DNA of 64,000 nucleotides from Rotaria socialis (lineage: Eukaryota > Rotifera > Eurotatoria > Philodinida > Philodinidae). The stretch spans positions 53,498 to 117,497 of the forward strand of contig CAJNYU010003575.1 in NCBI GenBank assembly GCA_905331475.1, read 5' to 3'. The notes under the pieces are model-generated. The model was given only the letters and a program-made list of their open reading frames with translations, made no database searches and was not told the DNA's origin. Both the position numbers and the translations under genes were made by a program. Below are positions 12,711-23,789 of the stretch, piece after piece; positions within the stretch are counted from its first letter, which is position 1; every line of letters begins with the position of its first letter.

Positions 12711-13715
12711 ATGGTGATAGTCTTCTTTGCTAATTGGTTGTTGATGCAGATTATGTTTAAAACAATAACTAGTATGACATATTCATGCTCATCGAATTCA
12801 ACATGTGGTTGTTCATTAGATTCAGCTATTGTAACGAAAATAATTGGTGGTGAAGAGGCTATGAAGAATAGTTGGGGTTGGGCGGTTTCTATACGGATAC
12901 ACAATAATCATATATGTGGTGGATCATTGATATCATCTGAATTAGTTTTAACAGCTGCACATTGTATTGTTTTAGTAAAGACAATATCAAGTCTTAGTGT
13001 TACGGCTGGTTCAAAATATTTGTCAATGATAAATCAACAACGATCGGTTTCACAAGCTTTTATTCCTTTTAATTATGACTCAACGACCTATACGAATGAT
13101 ATAGCTATCATTCTTTTATCATCACCATTCGATATGAATGATCGTTCGTTGGCATTTATTTGTCTACCACCATCAATAGAAAATTATCCACCGGATGATA
13201 TGACAGTTATTGCTATTGGTTGGGGTGTTTTGTCAACAACAGAAAAAACTTCATCAGATACTCTTCAACAAGTAACCTTGAAAACTATTTCGAATGGAAT
13301 ATCAGCTTGTCACATATCCGTTTATAATGAAAATGTTCAAATTTGTGCTGGTGTTCAAGGCGGTGGAAAAGGCATGAAAAAGGAAAAAATATTGATTTTT
13401 ATATTAGATAACATTTGTTGTTTTCAATTAGATACATGCCGTGGTGACAGTGGAGGTCCGTTGATGATGTTTTCTAATCAACGCTGGTATATCGTTGGTA
13501 TTACAAGTTATGGTAATGGATGTGCGTCACCTTATTACCCGGGCATTTATACACGAGCATCAGTCTACAGAAAAGATATAGGTTGTTTTTTAAAAAATGA
13601 AACATCCTGTATAAAAAAAAAATTTCTTGTTAGAAACTCGGTTTCATCTTGTTCTATGAATTATCTATTAATTAGCTTATTCTTCATTCTAATCAAGATT
13701 ATAAACTACCAATGA
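12711..13715 (+). CDS. Trypsin-like serine protease (S1A) with hydrophobic C-terminal tail
   Basis: Likely model: join(12711..13371, 13432..13715); the start is the ATG beginning MVIVFFANWLLMQIMF, a signal peptide. A Cys-rich link (CSSNSTCGCS) precedes the activation site KIIGGEEA. Catalytic residues are visible as LTAAHC (His), NDIAII (Asp) and DTCRGDSGGP (Ser). The Asp six residues before Ser predicts trypsin-like P1 specificity. The C-terminus ends in a hydrophobic stretch (LLISLFFILIKII), suggesting membrane or GPI attachment. The 60-bp segment 13372-13431 is a GC-AG intron by comparison with the paralogue at 15460-16547, which has a GT-AG intron at the same place. The segment is a multiple of three without stops, so retention would only insert about 20 residues. 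Secreted or cell-surface protease; substrate unknown. Confidence 0.85.
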   Translation: MVIVFFANWLLMQIMFKTITSMTYSCSSNSTCGCSLDSAIVTKIIGGEEAMKNSWGWAVSIRIHNNHICGGSLISSELVLTAAHCIVLVKTISSLSVTAGSKYLSMINQQRSVSQAFIPFNYDSTTYTNDIAIILLSSPFDMNDRSLAFICLPPSIENYPPDDMTVIAIGWGVLSTTEKTSSDTLQQVTLKTISNGISACHISVYNENVQICAGVQGGGKGMKKEKILIFILDNICCFQLDTCRGDSGGPLMMFSNQRWYIVGITSYGNGCASPYYPGIYTRASVYRKDIGCFLKNETSCIKKKFLVRNSVSSCSMNYLLISLFFILIKIINYQ

Positions 13716-15459
13716 TTTATTTTTATAATTATCAATTTATCCTTCTAAATATAATCAATAATACAAGGCTAAATAATCTCTTGACTGCATGTTATAATCT
13801 GTTTCGAGATCGAAACTCAACGAATAACTAATTAAGTGCGAATGCGTATGCAGAGTGATATGAGCCTATCATCAATTCGATTTCTAACACTGAAATGATT
13901 GAACTTTTATTATGTTGGATTCTAGCTATGAAAAAGAAATGAATTAATAGTATAAACAATACGATTATTTCAGTTATACATATATGAGTTTCAATGAGTA
14001 TCTCTTTTTTTTCTTCTGTCATATATTCTCGTTATTGAATTGATGACCAGTCAAACGCCACTTTCATTCTTGGATATAAATATTATCATAAATATATAAG
14101 CTATAGATTTAGAACTAAACTATTTTAAATATCGTTTATATGATGAATTGAATTATTTTTACTCAGTTAAATGAATGAGAAGTACTTGTTAGTGATTGCG
14201 TTAAGTTTCATTCCTATTTAAAAATATTTAAAAACCTGTGACACAATTCAAAAGTTTTTGAAGTAAAAATGATGCCATCGTCAATATGAAATATGCCGTT
14301 TTGGTAAATATTTACAATGCAAACGAATGCATGTATTACATGTAAATAGATACAATCGAATTCTACTCTAATAATGTGGAAAGGAATGTGGACTTTTATT
14401 TTACTGAAGGCGACTAAGATGTAAACGTGTGCTCAACAAGCACAATTATTTTCATCCGATCATTTATCTTTTCGTTCGTGATATTATCACTTACTTCGCT
14501 GTATCGAGGAAAAATGAAGCTGTAATGATCAAAATCAGGGGAAAACGTTAATGAGTTTATTTTTAAAAAAAAATTCTTTTCAATGAGAATATATTCTTGA
14601 AAACTCAAATGAGACCTTTTCACGATAGCGACATCTATGGGAAAAGTAAATTGTAAACTAAATAATCATATAGGAAGTCGTCTTTGATGATCTGACATCA
14701 GAGAGTTCCAACTCTTGTATCATCTTACATGTTGACAGAGGCATTCTAATATTCATGTAATATTATATGATCGGATCAGAACCTTGCCTAGAGGTATTAT
14801 TCTAGAAAAAATTAGTCAGTGAACCGTACATTCATTAATGGAAGTAGCCAACAGAAGATATCTTTATCTAATACTAGGTTACATTACATGCATGAGGAAC
14901 TTCTTCGATGATGAAAACAAGAAAGTATTTTTACACATAAAAGAATCAGTATTTTAAATCACCTTTCCGGTATTCAATTCTGAGACAGAAAGTTTGTACT
15001 CAACTGACCTGATTAAATAAATTTAAACATTGCCTATTTGTTTTTTGATTTCAATTGGAAGACAATACACCGATGTAAAAAACATAAGCTCCTGTAAATA
15101 ATGCAAAAAAAATGATTTCTTGTCACTCTCATCAGCTTCATTTTCGCTAACACTTGCCTATTGAATCATTTTATTTAAAAATTAGAAATCTTAACATGAT
15201 CATACACTAAAACATTTTAATAATAACCTGTATTCGATAAATGACTAATGATTTTGCCTTCTAGCTTTGTAATTATTATCATTGGATTAGTAAATAAAAT
15301 TGATTTATCGATTGAAATTCGAATGAGTATTTATTATTTATACATTTCCGATTGCAAAAATAAGAATCGTATATACAAATTAGATTTAGAATGCAATCCC
15401 TGTGAAGAAAATAGGTGTATTAAATTTGTTTTTACTAAAAATTGAAAGACCAAGCACAT
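13716..15459. other. Intergenic between convergent protease genes
   Basis: Shared 3' flanks of the two tail-to-tail protease genes. Only short, unsupported open frames (for example 15248-15445). Confidence 0.5.
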
Positions 15460-16547
15460 TTAATATCGATTGATAATAGAATAAATTAGTAAAATAATTG
15501 GTATTGAAATCCTATTGAGAATAAACGACATATGCTTAGCACTATTAACAGTTTTATTTATCCATGATTGAAAAGCTGCAACTCGTGTATAAATTCCAGG
15601 AAGATTTCGCTGTGCACATCCAATACCATTTGAAGTTATTCCGACTTGTTCCCAAACATTATTCGAAGTAAACATTAATAATGGACCTCCACTATCGCCT
15701 TGACAAGTATCTATTAGAAAACAAAAATAATCACAAGACATACATAAACATTTCTAGAAACTTACCTTTACCACCTTGAGGCATTATTCCAGCACACATT
15801 TGTGTATATGAATCAACACTACGTACAAATCGGCAGTAAGTACTAGTTGCAGCTACTGATTTGATTGTTACTTGTTGAAGTATAGAAGACACTTGATTAC
15901 TTCCTAGTACTGTATAGCCCCAACCAATAGCAATAAGCTACAAAGAAAAACAGGTATAAATTTCAGTTGACAACATAAGTAATCGTATTTATTTTGTTTC
16001 ATATTACATCAGTATCAGGTGGTGGGTACTCTTCACTAGCAAGTACAATCGATGATACATTTGGTAAACAAACAATATCAACGCCAACTTGATCAAAATT
16101 CACTAAAGACGATAATTTAAGGATAGATATATCATTGACATAATTAGTTGAAGAATAATTCGGATGAATATAGATTTTTGAAACAGAATGTACTTGAGCT
16201 GGTCCATATAAATATATGGATCCTACATAGACAAGAATGGAAGCAGCCGATGCTAATCGTATAGTGCAATGAGCAGCAGTAAGAATATGTGATCGAGATA
16301 TAATTGAGCCACCACAAAAATGTGAACCACTGGATGAATAACGTAGAGATGCAGCCCACCCCCATGTTTGATCGGCAGCTGGTTCTCCTCCGATAATTTT
16401 TGTTAGCAACGTTGGACTAGCTGAACATCCACACGGACTAGTTAATGAACAATTGTATAGTGTTTGACTCGATACATGTTTTAAAATGATTTCAAGTAAG
16501 AGAAAAACTATGCACAATTCAAGTAGTCTAGTCATCATACAATGCAA
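15460..16547 (-). CDS. Trypsin-like serine protease (S1A), paralogue of the plus-strand gene
   Basis: Model: complement(join(15460..15710, 15766..15937, 16008..16547)), 320 residues, introns 55 and 70 bp, all GT-AG and phase-consistent. The signal peptide is [19 protein letters not shown] link with [10 protein letters not shown] precedes the activation site KIIGGEPA. Catalytic motifs are LTAAHC, NDISIL and [10 protein letters not shown], with Asp six residues before Ser as in trypsins. Exon 2 carries [10 protein letters not shown]. The C-terminus has a hydrophobic tail ([13 protein letters not shown]), again suggesting membrane or GPI anchoring. Its layout (Cys-rich link, IIGGE site, intron before DTC) matches the gene at 12711-13715, so the pair probably arose by inverted duplication. 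Confidence 0.88.
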
Positions 16548-18103
16548 CAGTTAAAAAACTATCACTGAGACAGAGTAAACAGAAAAGAAAAAAAACATGA
16601 GAAACTGTAAAAATAGAAATGTTGTTATGTCAACGTGAAGCTGCTCAACTTATGTTTTTGCCTATTCTATTTTCTTGTGTTAGTCATTAACTATTTTTTT
16701 TTCTGTTTTCCACTTTTTAGAAGAAAAAAAGCAATGTCTTCGAATAGAAAAGCAAAAGAAGTAATCATCATTGAAAATAGAAAAAAAGAAGAAACGTCCA
16801 TTGATGCATTCAGAACATTTTTTTCCTCTTGTAAATTCCACGAGAAACGCATTAGATGAGTTGCTTTTTCTTTTTACCTATCCACATAATGATTTCCAAC
16901 AGAGAAAAAAAAGTAACATTAATCAAATTAAGTGGCTTTTTATGCGTCAAAAATAACTTTCTCTTACTCAATCAAGTAATTATCACAGTAAATGCTTACG
17001 AAACGAAATTATTTCTTGTCTGATTTTCTCCTGCCTTAGAATTCATGTGAAATTCTTAAACGAAATAGGACTTCAAACAAATTGATATCCTAGCCATGCA
17101 ATATCAATATTTAAATTAAATAAATTTTTTCTTTAAACAAGGAAAATATTTAATAAATGATTTTGTTCATGTCATCAAAATATGATGATTTTTCATTTTA
17201 TCTGTAATATGGTTCTGTAATAAATCGAACTATTTTCTGGATATCGATTAAAGGTATACTTTTTCGATGTGAATATTTTTTGATGATACAGGTAGAAAGA
17301 GCAACCGTTTTTATTGGTGGATGCCAATTATTATTTTCTCGAAAAAAAATTAAAGTGAAGAACTGTGTATTTGATGTACGGTAAAAAATACGACGATTTA
17401 TAACATTTTTATGTTTGCAGTTTGATAATTTTCAATGCTACAACACAACACCGTCTATTTTGTTCTCATTCGTCATTTCAATTTTCAAAACGCATGAAGC
17501 TCGATATATGATTAAGGCGTACACATCATCTGTTTTTCTTATGAAAACGTCAGTAATTTATGAGATATGAGTATTTTTGTGTGAATCGAACAATGTTTTC
17601 TAATAAATTTTTAAGAAATATTTCATTTAGAATTGTTAAATGTTTTCAGTACTCTGCTTTGCATGTAATTTAAATTTTCAGCGAAACGACCACTAACAAT
17701 TATTTTATGTCTGTATTTGTTGAGTTGAGATCAACAAAAAAAGATAGCGTTACACTGTACTGTTTCAATCACAACGAGTTAAATTGCTTTGACGACGTCA
17801 ATGTGAGCTATTGAAAGAATAATGTTCTATAAAGTACTTCAGCAAACATCTGCCAAACTTTGGCCTTTCATAAAAACGATAGACATCAATGACGGATACC
17901 CTTTGAAATTGCCTGACATAGTTCGATGGACTTGATTTTGATATTAAGTAGATGGAGTTGTCGATCATATGTACACGCAGAGCGACGATTGGAGAATCAT
18001 TGTGATGCAATAAAAAACGCCATCGTCAACATGACACCGTCACGTTCGATTAATCATCAAATACAAGAGGAAATGCTTCTTCTTTATTCACTTCTTACTT
18101 TGC
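16548..18103. other. Intergenic, no supported gene
   Basis: AT-rich with A- and T-runs near 16690-16910. It holds the divergent upstream regions of the minus-strand protease and the plus-strand SGNH hydrolase. No gene recognised. Confidence 0.5.
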
Positions 18104-18730
18104 ATGGCTTCGGTACTTCGTCTTCGTATTTTAGCTTTCGGTGCCTCATTAACAGAGGGTTACTATTCCGATGGTCTTTCATTTCATCCATATACTATTC
18201 GTCTTTCACAACTTCTTAATTCATCCAATAAAATCGTTGAAGTCGATAATGCAGGCCTAAGCGGTGAAGCAGTTTTAAGTAGTACAATGTTGCCAAGACT
18301 AAAGAAATTATTATCATCGACAACAAATAAATATGATTGGGTACTTATTTTAGCTGGTACAAATGATACAATGCGTGATCAAGTGAAAGCAAATTTAGTC
18401 TTTGATGGTTATAAATTATTAATTAATGAATGTCATAAACATGGAGCTCGAGTACTCAGCATGACTTTGCCTGAAACTACCTGTCCAAGAGAATCACCAT
18501 TTGACAAAGAACGACAAGAATTTAATCGAATCATTCGAGAAGAACTCGCACCCAAAGCTAATGATAATGACAATATAGTAGTTCTTGATGTTGACCGACT
18601 TGTACCACTACATTCACTTTCTAATCACGAACGTGAACTGACTTGGGATGATGAATTACATTTAACACCGAAAGGTTACGATCAATTAGGACAATTAATT
18701 TACGAAACACTTAATCCTCACTTATTATAA
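18104..18730 (+). CDS. SGNH/GDSL-type hydrolase
   Basis: An intronless frame of 208 residues. The four SGNH blocks are visible: block I AFGASLTEG (nucleophile Ser), block II with NAGLSGEAV (Gly), block III ILAGTNDT (Asn), and block V DDELHLTPKG (Asp-x-x-His). These enzymes are esterases or lipases acting on acyl esters. No signal peptide is evident, so a cytosolic enzyme is likely. The length and compact order resemble microbial and fungal SGNH proteins as well as animal ones. Together with the absence of introns this leaves horizontal origin open (inference). Substrate cannot be read from sequence. Confidence 0.85.
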   Translation: MASVLRLRILAFGASLTEGYYSDGLSFHPYTIRLSQLLNSSNKIVEVDNAGLSGEAVLSSTMLPRLKKLLSSTTNKYDWVLILAGTNDTMRDQVKANLVFDGYKLLINECHKHGARVLSMTLPETTCPRESPFDKERQEFNRIIREELAPKANDNDNIVVLDVDRLVPLHSLSNHERELTWDDELHLTPKGYDQLGQLIYETLNPHLL

Positions 18731-18982
18731 GTTAATCTTCTGCTTGAATTTTAAAATGAAATGTAACGCCTGTGATACTAAAGAAATTGTTAAATTCAAT
18801 TAAAAAGAAACAGGATAAACAGAAACCTAAAGAAATCGTCTGATTCTCTACTTATTTCTTTTCTACTGTTTTTTTTATAATCCAAAAAACAATTGAGCAT
18901 AGTTTTATTTGCATTAAACTCGCGTTTCTTTTAAAAAGTTAATTATTCAGGTTGTATTTGTTACTCCAAACGAAATTTCTCG

Positions 18983-19457
18983 ATGTCTAAACATTCAGTG
19001 CCTGCCCATAAAATTCAAGCGAGGCAAATAAGCATGCATACAAAACATGATTCAGAAAGTCATGAACATAGCTACATAACGGTTAGTGACTTGATTACAT
19101 CAAAGAAAACTTATTAAACTGTACCAAATAGATTCTATATTGTAGCCTAGATTCCAACGAATAAGCAGTAGGTTTGATACAGTGTCATCAGATGGTATGA
19201 ATGCACCAAAAAGAAACGTTGAACCATCACAGATAACTTTTGAAGTAGCATCAGGACCTGACTTATCGAAAAGGTACTTATATATATATATATATAGAGC
19301 AGGAAACTCTTTTTATTAAGATTAAATTTTGTTCATACTTAATTTTAGATCATTTTCTTTCAGTCAAAGAGATGTCATTCTTATTACTTTGGGTGTTTTA
19401 CTTGCTCTTGGCGCTTCAATTACTGCAATCGCTCTTGCTATTAAATATCGAACATAA
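18983..19457 (+). CDS. Small single-pass membrane protein, three exons
   Basis: Model: join(18983..19081, 19146..19273, 19349..19457), 111 residues, built from splice motifs and phase: donors GTTAGT and GTACTT, acceptors TTGTAG and TTTTAG. Exon 1 is His/Ser-rich (MSKHSVPAHK, then HDSESHEHS). Exon 2 is polar (RFDTVSSDGMN). Exon 3 gives one C-terminal helix (VILITLGVLLALGASITAIA) followed by a short basic end (KYRT). Topology looks like a tail-anchored or type II protein. Not recognised. The (TA)n run near 19280 is inside intron 2. All three reading frames join without stops, which makes a chance arrangement unlikely. Confidence 0.6.
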
Positions 19458-20436
19458 CTTAGTAACTATTGAATATAAGTCGATTATAATAAATTTTTAA
19501 AATGAAGAATAAATTATACATATACGCTTCAAGCCTTATGAATATTTTACGTGTATGGTAAAGCTTGCTCTTATATACAATTTTGTTTTGGGGAAAACTT
19601 TGAACAAAATGTTATAACTCAGATGGAGGTTCATCTCATCTAATTGTTTGAGTCGAATTATAGTGTGGGGATTGACACTCGATCCGTATTATTGCTTTAG
19701 TCTATAAAGCACTTCGGCATTATATTTCTAAAAAATGAAGTTACCTGACGATGAAAAATTGTATGCAATTGGAAAAAAGTCTTTTTTTCACGCGTAAACA
19801 AAGCTTCACTTGCGTGGATTTGCTGGAGGTAATATGCCGAAACTAAAAATAATTTCAAATATTTGTCAGTCATCTCAAACAAATCGAGCAACGAAATTGA
19901 GTTCAATAGTAACGTGACAAAAACTATTTATTGAGTAAGCTACTAAGGTACTTCTACACTTCTATGAACAAAATTTTCAGGACCTTTCAGAGCAATATAA
20001 AATGTATTGACGTCACGCAGACATACATAGCTTCTTTATATAAACCTATTGAAAATAAATAAAGCCAAATAATATTTCTAGGTGGCAATAATGTTCTATA
20101 GAATCATTCAGTAAATAGAAAAAGTTCATCATCATGATATTCAGACATTTAAAAATTTGATTACAAAAAAATAATATGCTTACTTCTCAACGCTTTCTCT
20201 GTATTCATTCACATCAATTTTATTTTTAATAAAATTGTCATAAGATAATTATTTTTCATAAATTGTGCTTACTGTAATACGCGATTTGACTAAAAACAAG
20301 CGACAGCATACACACATATCATTCTAATGGAAGGATTTCATTAATATTTTCATCATCGATCATCACATGAGAAAAGAACTGAATAAATAACTTGCTAAAA
20401 CTCTAGATAGCAAGATCATTTTCTACCATACACAAA
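19458..20436. other. Intergenic, no supported gene
   Basis: No gene or repeat was recognised; it includes the upstream region of the secreted Cys-rich gene. Confidence 0.5.
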
Positions 20437-21626
20437 ATGAAGTGGCTCTACTTATTCTCAGTTTTTATTGTTATTACAATCAGTTGTAATGCTCTGATAT
20501 GTTCGGACGCTGAAATATCTTTTGTCGTATCATTGAAAAACTTTTCGTTGGATGAATTCATCAGTTTGATAAATCTTCGTGTCTCTACGAATGGTCACAA
20601 AAAATGCCTTGTGGATATTCAAGTTAATTATGCACAAAAAATCTTGATTGTTTTATTCGGCAGTGGCATCAGTTCAAGTAGTCTTACTACGAATAGACAA
20701 ATTTATATGGACACGTATCTAGCATTGGCTCAAGATGACATATATATAAAATCGCATAATGTTATAATAAATCATGTTCAATTTGCATGCAATACAAATG
20801 ATTGTAACCATCAATTTTTGCTTCGACATCTCGAATGGTTAGTGAAAATGGAATACAACGATTTAGTATCAAACATAAGTCCGTTACTAATTAAAAAAAA
20901 TGAAATAATAGGTAAGAAAATCATCATTGATTGAGCTTCACAATGAAATGAATGCTTGTTAGATAGAAGACTTTTAACTTTTAGCAAATACGGTTTATCA
21001 ACAGGGGGGGGGGAGCCCCCCCCCAAACTTTGGAAATTTTTGTTTCAATTTTACTCTGATTTGAAGAAAATAGAAGAGATTTTTATTGATTTATTCCGAT
21101 TTTGAAAAAAACCTCCCGTTTTCAAGTAACCTCCCCCTATATTTTTATTACTTCGCGCCGTCCCTGTTTGTCAAGATCTTTCTCAAACTTTCGTTTCATA
21201 GTAACTTTTGATTGTCGTTGAAGTCTTCAAAATATATAATATACCAAACTTTCTTGATCTATAGATAGATGCGTATCGGGTAAACAAAATAAAATTCAAT
21301 CGTGTCCAAATGGCCTATGTTATTTGGAATATTCAATGTCAACTGATAAAACAAAATACGATTGTGAGAGTGGCTCAGATATGCAGCCTGCGCTTCATCT
21401 TGTTACTTATTTTACAGCTCAAGATTATAAATATCAAGAACGAATGGCAAAAGTTAATTTTACAATCAGCTATTGGTGTCGATCAGATGGATGTAATGAT
21501 GAAGCTATGGCAAAACAAGTGATAAGAGTTGTGGAAGAAAATTATAATTTATTTGAAATGCAAGATATGCTTCATACCGCCAACATTGAATACTGGATCG
21601 AAGAAGAATCAAAACTAGATAAATAA
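20437..21626 (+). CDS. Secreted Cys-rich protein with two related modules
   Basis: Model: join(20437..20911, 21265..21626), 278 residues. The donor GGTAAGA and the acceptor CTATAG join G and AT into an Asp codon, and the frame stays open on both sides. The signal peptide is MKWLYLFSVFIVITISCNA. Each exon encodes a comparable module: the first ends ACNTNDCNHQFLLRHLEW, then YNDL; the second ends WCRSDGCNDEAMAKQVIR, then YNL. The shared C-x4-CN pattern is reminiscent of Ly6/three-finger-like endings, but the fold is not established. The second module opens with QSCPNGLCYLEY. The 353-bp intron is unusually long for this window because it contains a hAT-type MITE (21002-21166). Function unknown. 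Confidence 0.72.
21002..21166. mobile_element. hAT-type MITE inside an intron
   Basis: It starts CAGGGGGG and ends CGCGCCGTCCCTG, the CAGGG...CCCTG ends typical of hAT elements. It is flanked by TTTATCAA (20994-21001) and TTTGTCAA (21167-21174), an 8-bp duplication with one mismatch. The interior is AT-rich and non-coding; the left end holds a G-run/C-run palindrome. Confidence 0.6.
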
Positions 21627-21927
21627 TCTTTTAAAAAACAAAAACACACTATCACTATATGCATGCCTATTGGAAAATGACTACAGCCATGAAAAAAATC
21701 AAGCGCTGTTTTAATTTCGATTTTAAAAAAAAGTTAGATTTTGTCTCTATTTGAAAGACATTCATGTTCTTTGTATAAATCACAGCTAACGAACCGCTTT
21801 GAAAATTAGAAAAAGAAAGAATTATCACATTGAAAATTTCTCTGATAAAACGAGAGCTCGGTCATATTTCTAGTGTTTATATAAAACTCTTTCGGGTGCT
21901 GAAACAGATTATTTTTCCCTCTAATAT

Positions 21928-21980
21928 CTTGAGGATGGTAGTGTGATTGTATTTCTCTCTTTCACACCTATACCCTCAAG
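21928..21980. repeat. Diverged telomere-like hairpin
   Basis: CTTGAGGATGGTAGTGTGA pairs with TCACACCTATACCCTCAAG. The CTTGAGGGT terminus is shared with the hairpins at 2096 and 50100 (as CTCAAG at their right ends). Confidence 0.5.
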
Positions 21981-22480
21981 AATCTTTCTTGTAAAGAAGA
22001 TAATAATGGGGAAAAGCAATAGCAGAGACCATCGCAAAATAAAATTGCTTAACTGCATCAGGTCGTAATCGGCACCTGTGCGAGAGAAGGAAGAGAAATC
22101 GGAAGTTAATACGGCGTCAGGAATACTGAGAAACATTCAGTAGGATCCACTTTTCCCCTTACATATGGATCTGGCATAAGAAGGAGACTCGCCCACAAAC
22201 TTGGATTCTCAAAGAGTGTGGATGTGGCTGTATCTGAATATGATACTCACAATCTATAGAAATAAAGCATGGCATAAAGAGAAAAAACATTAGGCATCTA
22301 AAAAAAGTGGTGGTATGCAAGAATAAGATGTTAGGGATATTAATGTATTAGCCATATAATTAATCAGCAGTACTAGATTAAGTATGTCGAATGGACTCCT
22401 TTTATCAGGGTAGTATGTAAAGTTCAAGATTAAATCCTATTTTACTAGAACTCTAAAAGGTTCAATATGACAAGATTATT

Positions 22481-23442
22481 TTAGAGAGTAGCTAATGAAG
22501 TAGGAGCTAATTCAATAATCCGTATTGGTGCTTCCATTGCTGTAGCACGAGTTTCTCTTCTGCACCATAGAGCTATTCGGACATTGCGTCGGTAAACACG
22601 AAATGCGATCATATATGTGTAGAAATATCCAACATGTGATGTAAAACTAACAAGATTAAATACAGTAGACCAGAGATTTTCTTGTGCTATTCTTAATTGT
22701 GATTTCACAAGCGACTGAGTAGTTAACGTATAGATGTTCAAAATAACAATGGACAGCGTAGTCAAGAATATCATTCCGAATTCAGCAAGCATCATTCGAT
22801 TAAATTCCCCTTGAAGACGGTTGCGTTGCTCGTGCCACAGGGACTGAAGATTGTGCCAAGTGAGCATACTGAATACCACAAGGATAAGCAAAAGCAAAAT
22901 ACTAGTGATAATCAAATCGAAATATATAATAAATTGTCTGAATGCAAATGGAGAAGTCGGTGCTCTACATAAGGGTGCCGAATAGTAAACTGTATCGAGA
23001 ATGATAGCGCCCGAATAGAGAACGATGAATATGAACACTATGAGACGAACTCGTTTTAGGATGACCATACGTCGAAGATACGCGTTTCGTGAGATGATGA
23101 GAAAACGATCGATATTTACCCAACAGATACACGCCAATGAGACGTTTGAGCTCATACGCCTAAAATATCACCAGACTTTGCAATAAAATACTGAGGTAAC
23201 TAGTGGATCAACACCAGTAATATTGAGCATGGAGCGAAAAAAACGGACCGTCTATAATTGTACTAAACTTGAGATACTAGAGGTGAGCAGAAAGGTAGAA
23301 GTCGTTACTTGGCGGAATGCTTTTATACGAATAAATTACCAACTGTGCCTATAATAATGAAAGTTAGCGCCACATAGCCATAGAGGATACCAGAAAGCGA
23401 TTGAAGAAGAAGAAACGTATCGTTGTCTGTGGTAGCCGGCAT
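22481..23442 (-). pseudogene. Rhodopsin-like GPCR, broken
   Basis: The intact part (22481-23155) encodes TM3 to TM7: the CICWVNIDRF end of TM3 with the DRF (DRY-like) motif, then four more helices and a basic tail. Upstream on the same strand are a first helix (LTFIIIGTVGNLFV with the GN signature) and a TM2/loop segment (RSMLNITGVDPLVTSVFYC). TM1 lies in a different frame, and the TM2-TM3 part has two in-frame stops (a TAG after SLVQL and a TGA after CKVW). The pattern resembles single-exon bdelloid chemoreceptor-like GPCRs. I read it as a pseudogene with one frameshift and two stops; short introns bypassing these sites cannot be excluded. Confidence 0.65.
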
Positions 23443-23553
23443 TGTAGCTGTAAGTTTGAGCGAGAGTGAGAGTGTAGTTCTATCAAAAGAAATGAGACGT
23501 CATTAGTTGAACAACGATTTTGTTTCTTCATTATCATAATAAGATTAGACATA

Positions 23554-23789
23554 CACTGTAAAAAAATTCGTAGAATACTAAACCCTTAAGGATTGATGCA
23601 AGTGCAGCTTATAATAAACCCTTTTTCCGTTTTTGAAAATTTTCATAAACCCTTAAAGGGTTTATGATTATGTGGAAAATACCCTTTAGGGTTTATGAAA
23701 ATTTTCAAAAACGGAAAAAGGGTTTATTATACGTTGCGCTTTCATCAACCCTTAAGGGTTTAGTATTCTACGAATTTTTTTTTACAGTG
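23554..23789. mobile_element. Palindromic MITE flanked by TA (Tc1/mariner-like)
   Basis: Ends CACTGTAAAAAAATTCGTAG and its near-perfect reverse complement, TA on both sides (23552-23553, 23790-23791). The inverted repeat spans almost the whole element; the words AAACCCTTAAGG and AAACCCTTTTTCCG recur. 236 bp, non-coding. Confidence 0.8.

Noticed and set aside
15248..15445. 65-codon frame between the proteases
   Set aside because: AT-driven composition and no signature.
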